From contig JAFOLE010000031.1 of NCBI GenBank assembly GCA_017419465.1, forward strand, positions 1 through 10,952: a stretch of 10,952 bases of DNA, in the 5' to 3' direction. The stretch is from Solobacterium sp. GTDB taxonomy: Bacteria > Bacillota_I > Bacilli_A > Erysipelotrichales > Erysipelotrichaceae. The notes below the pieces were generated by a model. It did not search any database. It had not been told where the DNA came from and saw only the letters and a list, made by a program, of their open reading frames with translations. Made by a program: the position numbers and the translations under genes. Below, piece by piece: positions 6,196-10,952 of the stretch; positions within the stretch are counted from its first letter, which is position 1, and the number at the start of each line of letters is the position of its first letter.

Positions 6196-6594
6196 ATGAT
6201 GAACGGGCGTTCCGACAGAAACACAGAAGTCAGTGAACAGATCCATTTCTATTCCGTCGGGGATGTATGCGCCCTGCTGGGCATGACCCGCAAAACCCTG
6301 TTTTATTATGACCGCACCGGACTTGCGAAACCGACGGAGCGCATCGGACCGCAGGGATACAAGGTATACGATGAAGCTGCGCTGAACCGCCTGCGCCGGA
6401 TTGCGACGTACCGTCAGGCAGGACTTACGATTGAAGAAGTACGAAGTCTTCTGAATCCGGACTGCCCGGACGAAATCCAACTCTTAACAGATGCACTGGA
6501 GCGCCTTCAGGCAGAGGCTGAGGAACTGCGGATGAAAACGGAAAAGCTTGCGTCACTGCTGGAAAAGGCAGTACAGAAAAACAGACTCGGATGA
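6196..6594 (+). CDS. MerR-family transcriptional regulator (first of two)
   Basis: The 132-residue protein has a MerR winged-helix domain at about 16-85. It includes FYSVGDVCALLGMTRKTLFYYDRTGL (helix-turn-helix), a wing with GPQGYKVYDE, and RLRRIATYRQAGLTIEEVRSLL. A coiled coil (about 96-128) for dimerisation follows. The effector part is minimal: no cysteine pattern of metal sensors and no drug-binding domain, so the signal is unknown. AAAGGAAG at 6184-6190 precedes ATG 6196; ATG 6199 is also possible. The 3' end, including the stop codon, overlaps a hairpin that serves as terminator of the convergent Nudix gene. Its recognition-helix region is nearly the same as that of the second merR at 7338, so they may bind related operators. 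No merR-type promoter is obvious before this gene. Confidence 0.9.
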   Translation: MMNGRSDRNTEVSEQIHFYSVGDVCALLGMTRKTLFYYDRTGLAKPTERIGPQGYKVYDEAALNRLRRIATYRQAGLTIEEVRSLLNPDCPDEIQLLTDALERLQAEAEELRMKTEKLASLLEKAVQKNRLG

Positions 6595-6601
6595 GTCTGT
6601 T
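6577..6601 (-). terminator. Terminator of the Nudix gene, inside the merR 3' end
   Basis: AACAGACTC (6580-6588) and GAGTCTGTT (6593-6601) form a perfect 9-bp stem around GGAT. On the - strand it is followed by TTTTCTG, which suits the Nudix transcript. On the + strand it is followed by GAATAATT, a poor T-tract. Confidence 0.7.
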
Positions 6602-6626
6602 GAATAATTATGGAGTATGGAAATCC

Positions 6627-7229
6627 TTACCGCTTTGAGAGCAGGTAGCCGAGGATATGGATCGGCTGGGGAAAACGTCCGTCCTGAATCCGGGCTTCCA
6701 GTTCCTCGCGGGATAGCACGACCGCATTGAGAAATTCCGTTTCATCAAGATGCTGGGAAGAAACCGGATGACAGTTTCTTGCCTCAAAGATGTATGCATA
6801 ATTATCCGCAATCGTCGGCTGTGCCGGAACAGTAAGCAGATGCCGCCATTCTTCAGACGCATAACCGGTCTCTTCGAGCAGTTCCCGCTTTGCGGCCGCA
6901 AGGGCATCTTCAGAAGATCCGTCTTCCTGTCCGCCGTATTCCTTTCCATCAGTGCGTTCAATACCGCCGGCAGTGAATTCCGTGGTTACTTCCCGGATTC
7001 CCTGGCGGAACTGTTTGACACAGATATAGTTTCCGTCAGTATCCGTTGCGACGATGACCGCAAAGTTTCTGCGGCTGTAGCTGTAGAACGGTTCATATAC
7101 ACTGCCGTCCGGAAAGCGATAGGCGCTGCGGCGGAAGTCGATCCATTCATCCTGAATCAGATGTTCACAGCTGATTTCTTCCCACGCAAGTTCCTGATCC
7201 GGTTCATTGAGTTTCTGCTTGTCTGTCAT
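6627..7229 (-). CDS. Nudix hydrolase, ADP-ribose pyrophosphatase-like
   Basis: The 200-residue protein carries a Nudix box ending in REL-LEE-TGY (Arg115 to Tyr123, the REUxEExGU core), with Glu107 seven residues before it. Upstream EFTAGGIE matches the ADP-ribose pyrophosphatase group (usually ELPAGGIE). Such enzymes split ADP-ribose or related nucleoside diphosphate sugars with Mg2+ or Mn2+. The loop between the box's Gly88 and Glu107 holds 18 residues instead of the usual 5, an insertion rich in Gly, Asp and Glu. The catalytic Glu residues (Glu116, Glu119, Glu120) are kept. The start at 7229 has AGAGGAA upstream; a longer reading from 7271 lacks one. A likely extended -10 (TGTTATCAT) lies at 7257-7265. 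It is convergent with the first merR and divergent from the second. Confidence 0.9.
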   Translation of the reverse strand: MTDKQKLNEPDQELAWEEISCEHLIQDEWIDFRRSAYRFPDGSVYEPFYSYSRRNFAVIVATDTDGNYICVKQFRQGIREVTTEFTAGGIERTDGKEYGGQEDGSSEDALAAAKRELLEETGYASEEWRHLLTVPAQPTIADNYAYIFEARNCHPVSSQHLDETEFLNAVVLSREELEARIQDGRFPQPIHILGYLLSKR

Positions 7230-7256
7230 GGCTGATTCCTCTTTCTGCACACATCG

Positions 7257-7265
7257 ATGATAACA
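7257..7265 (-). promoter_or_regulatory. Extended -10 promoter of the Nudix gene
   Basis: Read on the - strand the sequence is TGTTATCAT, that is TG-n-TATCAT, 27 nt before the ATG. It leaves a leader of about 20 nt containing AGAGGAA. No good -35 box is seen, which an extended -10 does not strictly need. Confidence 0.5.
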
Positions 7266-7297
7266 GAACAACGGAAAAAAATATGCCTGGTTTCATA

Positions 7298-7328
7298 TTG
7301 ACCGTTCCGTGCGGAACGGAATTACAGT
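7298..7328 (+). promoter_or_regulatory. MerR-type promoter with 19-bp spacer and palindromic operator
   Basis: The -35 box TTGACC (7298-7303) and -10 box TACAGT (7323-7328) are 19 bp apart, the over-long spacing typical of MerR-activated promoters. The palindrome CCGTTCCG-TG-CGGAACGG (7302-7319) begins in the -35 box and ends 3 bp before the -10 box, the same layout as the mer operon promoter. It points at the second merR, so autoregulation is likely. The divergent Nudix promoter lies about 40 bp away and could also be affected. Confidence 0.75.
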
Positions 7329-7337
7329 TAATCCAGG

Positions 7338-7772
7338 ATGATGAGTGTTAAGGAAATATGCAGGGTTACCGGTGTTACCAGAAAAACACTGTTTTATTAT
7401 GACCGCATCGGTCTGCTGGAGCCGAGCCGTCGGTCCGGCAAGCAGAACTTCAAGGAATATGATGAACAGGCGGTGAACCGTCTGCTGGAAATCCGCCTCT
7501 ACCGCGAGATGGGATTATCCATTCCGATGATCCAGGATATTCTGGAAGGCAGTGAGGCTTCCAGAAAACAGTTTCTCGAACAGATTTCGGAAGAGATTCA
7601 TTCCGATATCCGAAAACGGATCGCGGATGCGAAAATCATCGACCGTCTGAAACAGCTGACGCATGAGAAACTGAATGAAGTGATCACCGAAACAGCAGAA
7701 CTGGACTCGCTCCGCAGCCGTCTGCTTGCGATGAGCGGGACAGATGATCAGGATAATCAGAACGAATCATAA
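7338..7772 (+). CDS. MerR-family transcriptional regulator (second of two)
   Basis: The 144-residue protein opens directly with the MerR helix-turn-helix, MSVKEICRVTGVTRKTLFYYDRIGLLEPS, then a wing (FKEYDE) and LLEIRLYREMGLSIPMIQDIL. A long coiled coil (about 72-132) and an acidic, Asn/Asp-rich tail (SGTDDQDNQNES) follow. There is no recognisable ligand-binding domain, so the inducer is unknown. The start is ATG 7338 or the next codon, ATG 7341. No proper ribosome site is present, only AGG directly before the ATG. The promoter's -10 box ends 9 nt upstream, so the mRNA may be nearly leaderless. Starting later would cut into the DNA-binding domain. Its operator lies between this gene and the Nudix gene, making the Nudix gene a candidate target. 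A hairpin terminator follows. Confidence 0.9.
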   Translation: MMSVKEICRVTGVTRKTLFYYDRIGLLEPSRRSGKQNFKEYDEQAVNRLLEIRLYREMGLSIPMIQDILEGSEASRKQFLEQISEEIHSDIRKRIADAKIIDRLKQLTHEKLNEVITETAELDSLRSRLLAMSGTDDQDNQNES

Positions 7773-7776
7773 TAAG

Positions 7777-7802
7777 ACGTACCGGGGTTTCCGGCACGTT
7801 TT
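7777..7802 (+). terminator. Terminator of the second merR
   Basis: ACGTACCGG (7777-7785) pairs with CCGGCACGT (7791-7799) with one A-C mismatch around GGTTT, then TTTT. It starts 4 nt after the stop codon. On the other strand there is no T-run for the converging gene. Confidence 0.75.
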
Positions 7803-7808
7803 CTACGT

Positions 7809-8426
7809 TTAAGGGTTTGAAATATATTCCTGAAACGCATCTTCGGTCCGCTTCAGGATCGCTTCCGCATATTCCGGTGCGATACTGCGCAGTACATCTT
7901 CTGCGGTCTGGCGCAGTTCTTCGATATGAAAGGAAAACGGAAGGAGGTACGGACGTTTGCTTTTGAGTGCACTGAGCGGCTGATCCCAGACAAACCGGCA
8001 GACGGAGGCTCCGGCGCCCTTGGTTTGCGGGACCGACAGTGTGAAGCTGCCGTCAAATCCCTCCGCAATCGCACGGTCGATCCACCGGCAGTAATACGTC
8101 CCATAGGAAAGCAGACCGTACTGTCTCCAGGTGTCATACCAGGCACAGACATGGACACGGGATTCCGTTGTGTGTGATTGCCGCAGGAGTTCCGACTGAT
8201 TTTCGCCCGATTTTCCTGCCCATTCCCCGGTAAGAAAAAAGGCGGAAAGATCATCGGCAGGACACAGCGCCGCAGCGTTTGCACGCATGCGTGCGCCGCG
8301 GCGTCTGCCGTATTCCTCCGTGATGTGTTTCAGGCATGTTTCTGCATTCTGAAGATGGTCTGTCTCCAGCACTGCCTTTGCGAGCAGTGCATAGTACAGT
8401 GCATGTTCGCGGATTCCGTATTCCAT
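7809..8426 (-). CDS. L-2-amino-thiazoline-4-carboxylate hydrolase-like (ATC hydrolase family) protein
   Basis: The 205-residue protein resembles the ATC_hydrolase family. Seen features are an N-terminal helix (HALYYALLAKAVLE), the YGRRRGARMRANA motif at about 39-51, and the cysteine-bearing core YYCRWIDRAIAEGFDGSF with a later VCRFVW. The family is named for opening the thiazoline ring of ATC on the way to cysteine, but most members in Bacillota are untested, so the reaction here is only a family label. No signal peptide is present. ATG 8426 is chosen because a longer reading to 8474 would run through the glgA terminator. TATAAT lies at 8438-8433, 6 nt before the start, with no clear ribosome site except GGA; the mRNA may be leaderless. 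It is a separate unit just beyond the WYL-glgA operon. Confidence 0.75.
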   Translation of the reverse strand: MEYGIREHALYYALLAKAVLETDHLQNAETCLKHITEEYGRRRGARMRANAAALCPADDLSAFFLTGEWAGKSGENQSELLRQSHTTESRVHVCAWYDTWRQYGLLSYGTYYCRWIDRAIAEGFDGSFTLSVPQTKGAGASVCRFVWDQPLSALKSKRPYLLPFSFHIEELRQTAEDVLRSIAPEYAEAILKRTEDAFQEYISNP

Positions 8427-8432
8427 GATTCC

Positions 8433-8438
8433 ATTATA
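8433..8438 (-). promoter_or_regulatory. -10 box directly before the ATC-hydrolase-like gene
   Basis: On the - strand the sequence reads TATAAT, then six bases, then ATG. The -35 region would fall inside the glgA terminator stem and has no good match, so promoter activity is uncertain. Confidence 0.4.
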
Positions 8439-8440
8439 AG

Positions 8441-8470
8441 AAAAACGGAAGCCGGATTGCCGGCTTCCGT
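8441..8470 (-). terminator. Strong terminator of the WYL-glgA unit
   Basis: ACGGAAGCCGG and CCGGCTTCCGT form a perfect 11-bp stem (8445-8455 with 8460-8470) around a 4-nt loop, followed on the - strand by TTTTT. It starts 11 nt after the glgA stop codon. Confidence 0.93.
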
Positions 8471-8481
8471 CCATACATCAG

Positions 8482-10302
8482 TTAATCTTCGTTGGAAGGT
8501 TCCATGATCAGATAGCGCATCTCCGCACCCTTGGAGATATTGCCTTTAACCTTCATCTGTCCGTTGACGAAGAGGCGGTCAGCACTTGCGGTGCCGATGG
8601 CCATGTCATAAAGGTTATCAATGGAAGCGCTGATCGTCGCATCACAGCCTTCATAGCTGTAAGGAGCCATTTCCATGCCGTCCTTTGTGAATTTCACATA
8701 GAAGGTGCCGGCTCCCGGTCCGAGGATTTCGACCTGGACCACATTCAGATAATCATCCGGCTGTTTTTCGAGATATTCCCGGCGGACCGGCTCGAGATCT
8801 TCATAGATGACCTTCAGGGCATCATAGGCATCCTGGAAGGTGACGTTCGGATCAAAGCCGCTGCCGCAGATATCGGAATACATCTTGACGTAGGTGCCTG
8901 CGGATTTCTTCCAGGAGAAGTCCTTGCGCATACAGCGGTCACGGATGACACGGAATACCTTCCGCTCCGCAAAGTAAACCTTGATTGCCTCCTCGACTGC
9001 CAGCAGCATCCCTTTCGCCGTATAATCCGCAAACGAGAATCCGTCACCGATGCCGTCAAAGTCAGAGTAGGGACGTACGGTATCCTTGAGACCGCCGGTC
9101 TCATGAACGATCGGAACGGTGCCGTAACGCATGGCCATCATCTGTGAGAGTCCGCACGGTTCAAATGCGGAAGGCATCAGGTAGAAGTCGGCGCCGGCGA
9201 ATACACGGGCTGCCATTTCCTCGGTGTACTGATCGGAGAAGCCGAACTGTCCGGCATAGCGGTCCCTGCATGCATTGAAGAAATCCACATACTTCTGGTC
9301 GCCCTGACCGAAGATGATCAGCTGAATGCCGCGTTCCATCATGATCGGAAGCGCCTCTTTGATCAGTTCCACGCCTTTCTGTTCGACCAGTCTTGCGACG
9401 ACCGCAAAGAGCGGCCATTTTTTTGCTTTACGGAGTCCGAAGGTTTCCTGGAGATATTCCTTGCATTTAAGCTTTCCGGAAACATCATCCGCGGTGAAGT
9501 TCTTCGGAATGCGGGGATCGGTTCCCGGATCGTAATGCGCCGGGTCGATGCCGTTGAGAATTCCGTACATCTTGGATTCGACGATATCGCAGACGCCCTC
9601 AAGTCCCTTTCCGAATTCATGGGTATGCAGTTCCCGGGCGTAGGTCGGAGAAACGGTGGATACCGCATCCGCCATTAACATCGCGCCTTTCATGAGATTG
9701 ACGTCATGCCGTCCTTCATATTCGTAGCCCAGGCCGCCGAGATACCATCCCGGATCGAGCGCAAAGGTCGTGGTGAGATCGGATGCGCCGAACTGACCCT
9801 GGTAGGCGATGTTATGAATGGTATAGACCGTCCGGATATTGCGGTAAATGGAACGCCGTGCCTGATCGTCTTTCAGATAGATGACCGCAAGCGCGGTTTC
9901 CCAGTCATTGCAGTGCAGGATGTCCGGAATGAAATCCAGTTCCTGCATAAGGTCGACAACTGCCTTGGAGAACCATGCGAACCGGAACTTGTCGTCATCA
10001 TAGCCGTAGAGACGGTCCCGGTTGAAGAGCGCTTCATTGTCAATGAACCAGACCGGTACGCCGGAAAGCTCTCCTTTTAACAGACCGCAGTACAGTTCGG
10101 CACTGCCGAGCCGCACCGTCTGTTCCTTTACCAGTTCGATCTGATCCGCAAAGCGGTCCTTCACGCATTTGTAATACGGGGTGATGATCGCTGTGGTATT
10201 GTGCGCCCGTTTCAGGGCAGGCGGAAGGGAGAACGCCACATCGGCGAGTCCTCCGGATTTGGAAAACGGTGCGCATTCACTTGTCGCAAACAGTATTTTC
10301 AT
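8482..10302 (-). CDS. glgA: Glycogen synthase (GT5) with a C-terminal SCP2 lipid-binding domain
   Basis: The 606-residue enzyme transfers glucose from ADP-glucose to glycogen. GT5 marks are complete: KSGGLADV with Lys15 (ADP-glucose site), HCNDW at 130-134, TIHNIAYQGQF with His163, VVARLVEQKG with Arg304 and Lys309, EPCGL with Glu381, and ETGGLKDTV. The catalytic unit ends near 478, the usual full length of GlgA. About 120 residues follow: a helix (488-513), then at about 518-602 an SCP2 (sterol carrier protein 2) domain, with GTFYVKF, a CDATISASIDNLYDMAIG segment and FVNGQMKVKGNIS. These match the SCP2 pattern ADCTI...LxxG...FxxGKLKxxGN. The frame is open throughout and the end has its own terminator, so the fusion looks real. 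Start has AGGAGAG upstream. It lies 17 nt after the WYL gene, likely one operon. No glgC, glgD, glgB or glgP is in the window. Confidence 0.93.
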   Translation of the reverse strand: MKILFATSECAPFSKSGGLADVAFSLPPALKRAHNTTAIITPYYKCVKDRFADQIELVKEQTVRLGSAELYCGLLKGELSGVPVWFIDNEALFNRDRLYGYDDDKFRFAWFSKAVVDLMQELDFIPDILHCNDWETALAVIYLKDDQARRSIYRNIRTVYTIHNIAYQGQFGASDLTTTFALDPGWYLGGLGYEYEGRHDVNLMKGAMLMADAVSTVSPTYARELHTHEFGKGLEGVCDIVESKMYGILNGIDPAHYDPGTDPRIPKNFTADDVSGKLKCKEYLQETFGLRKAKKWPLFAVVARLVEQKGVELIKEALPIMMERGIQLIIFGQGDQKYVDFFNACRDRYAGQFGFSDQYTEEMAARVFAGADFYLMPSAFEPCGLSQMMAMRYGTVPIVHETGGLKDTVRPYSDFDGIGDGFSFADYTAKGMLLAVEEAIKVYFAERKVFRVIRDRCMRKDFSWKKSAGTYVKMYSDICGSGFDPNVTFQDAYDALKVIYEDLEPVRREYLEKQPDDYLNVVQVEILGPGAGTFYVKFTKDGMEMAPYSYEGCDATISASIDNLYDMAIGTASADRLFVNGQMKVKGNISKGAEMRYLIMEPSNED

Positions 10303-10319
10303 AGGTATGTTCTCTCCTG

Positions 10320-10952
10320 TCAGCTATAGTTGTCTGCGGCTTTGTTCAGCCGCTGTTTCATTTCGTCACGCAGATCTTCGGGCTCGAGAATCGTTACGGC
10401 ATCGATGTACTGCTGGGCAAACAGCAGGATGCCGGTCCGGCTTCCGCGGATATGGATGTCGAAGTAATCATCATCCACCGGAAGGATCATGACATCGCTT
10501 CCGAAGGTATCAATCATATAATCGAGGACGCGCTTCTCACAGCGCAGGGACGCATGGACCTTTTCATCATTGAACATGTAGAACATGTTCTTTGCGTATT
10601 CATAGGCATCCATCTCTTTCGGAAGCGGTTTGAACTTCCGGTCTTCAATGATGTCGATGCCGGTGATCCGGTCAATGCGGTAATGGGCAAAGCCTTCATG
10701 GTGATCGCTGGTGACGATCAGATACGCCCTGGAATCCTGATAGACGATATAACGCGGTTCCACTTCATAGGTGCGCGGGGACCAGAGGGTCTTGTCGGTT
10801 CTGTGACGCAGGTAGCCGAAGCGGATCGGACTGCGTTCCCGGATGGCTTCGCTGATCAGGGACAGATTGTCGAGCAGTTTCTCATTTTCCGTCTTCTTCG
10901 GATTTGGCAGATAGACTTTGTCGGTATACTCTTTCCGGTCATAGGTGCTGAG
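10320..10952 (-). CDS. WYL/WCX-domain transcriptional regulator (5' end outside window)
   Basis: The reading frame is open from the right edge of the window to the TGA at 10320-10322, about 210 residues; the start and any N-terminal helix-turn-helix lie beyond the window. Residues LLDNLSLISEAIRERSPIRFGYLRHRT begin the WYL domain, followed by a YEVEPRYIVYQDSRAYLIVTSD strand pair and HYRIDRI. The signature triplet reads AYL instead of WYL. The C-terminal part (SLRCEKRVLDYMIDTFGSD ... LEPEDLRDEMKQRLNKAADNY) fits the WCX extension. Such proteins are usually DNA-binding regulators that sense ligands, often nucleotide-like, through WYL. An internal GTG at 10763 is not a real start because it would remove the first WYL strand. 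The gene is 17 nt from glgA, so it may control glycogen synthesis. Confidence 0.85.
   Translation of the reverse strand, partial: LSTYDRKEYTDKVYLPNPKKTENEKLLDNLSLISEAIRERSPIRFGYLRHRTDKTLWSPRTYEVEPRYIVYQDSRAYLIVTSDHHEGFAHYRIDRITGIDIIEDRKFKPLPKEMDAYEYAKNMFYMFNDEKVHASLRCEKRVLDYMIDTFGSDVMILPVDDDYFDIHIRGSRTGILLFAQQYIDAVTILEPEDLRDEMKQRLNKAADNYS

Noticed and set aside
6750..7235. + strand frame of 161 residues opposite the Nudix gene
   Set aside because: The Nudix motifs on the - strand fix the true coding strand.
7230..7271. Longer Nudix start at 7271
   Set aside because: It would run through the promoter and ribosome site of the shorter form; the extra residues (MFCYHRCVQKEESA) do not match the family.
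8427..8474. Extended N-terminus of the ATC-hydrolase-like protein from 8474
   Set aside because: The extra codons are made from the glgA terminator hairpin, so they are unlikely to be translated.
10320..10763. Short form of the WYL protein starting at GTG 10763
   Set aside because: The frame stays open to the window edge and the upstream codons encode the first part of the WYL domain.
1..10952. A defence island, phage, toxin-antitoxin or CRISPR locus
   Set aside because: I found no spaced direct repeats, no integrase, transposase, phage or Cas features, and the small paralogues do not form a typical overlapping toxin-antitoxin pair.

Overview
The window looks like chromosomal DNA from a low-to-mid G+C member of the Bacillota, plausibly a gut anaerobe of the Erysipelotrichia type. 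The pointers are strong AGGAGG-like ribosome sites, many compact Rho-independent terminators, an extracytoplasmic flavin reductase lipoprotein, a WYL/WCX regulator and an ATC-hydrolase-like gene. The taxonomic call is an inference from gene content and could be wrong. I see no RNA genes, insertion sequences, CRISPR arrays or phage genes.

Left part (1-4850, all + strand): the end of a C-terminally membrane-anchored protein, then a terminator. Next come an unrecognised lipoprotein (377-1039), a flavodoxin-fold NAD(P)H oxidoreductase with a cysteine cluster (1116-1751) and a two-repeat YegP/DUF1508 protein (2033-2404). Last is a large lipoprotein reductase with two tandem FMN-binding domains and a fumarate-reductase-type FAD domain (2500-4800). 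Most of these genes are closed by their own hairpin terminators, so they look like separate transcription units.

Middle (4850-7800): two tandem, related 65-66-residue helical proteins (4964-5164 and 5309-5506), each with its own terminator; a HIT-family hydrolase (5590-6021); then a MerR regulator (+), a Nudix hydrolase (-) and a second MerR regulator (+). The second merR is preceded by a textbook MerR-type promoter with a 19-bp spacer and an 18-bp palindrome, and it lies almost on top of the start codon.

Right part (7809-10952, all - strand): a WYL-domain regulator, whose start lies beyond the window, sits 17 nt upstream of a glycogen synthase (glgA). The two probably form an operon that ends at a strong hairpin at 8441-8470. 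Beyond that terminator is an ATC-hydrolase-like gene whose TATAAT box is only 6 nt from its start codon.

The most unusual item is the glycogen synthase. After a complete GT5 catalytic unit it carries about 120 extra residues whose last 85 or so read as an SCP2 (sterol carrier protein 2) lipid-binding domain. Next are the dual-FMN reductase lipoprotein, the pair of small paralogous proteins that resemble C-terminal tails of Rpn-family nucleases, and the MerR/Nudix/MerR block with its operator. No single system clearly joins the whole window.
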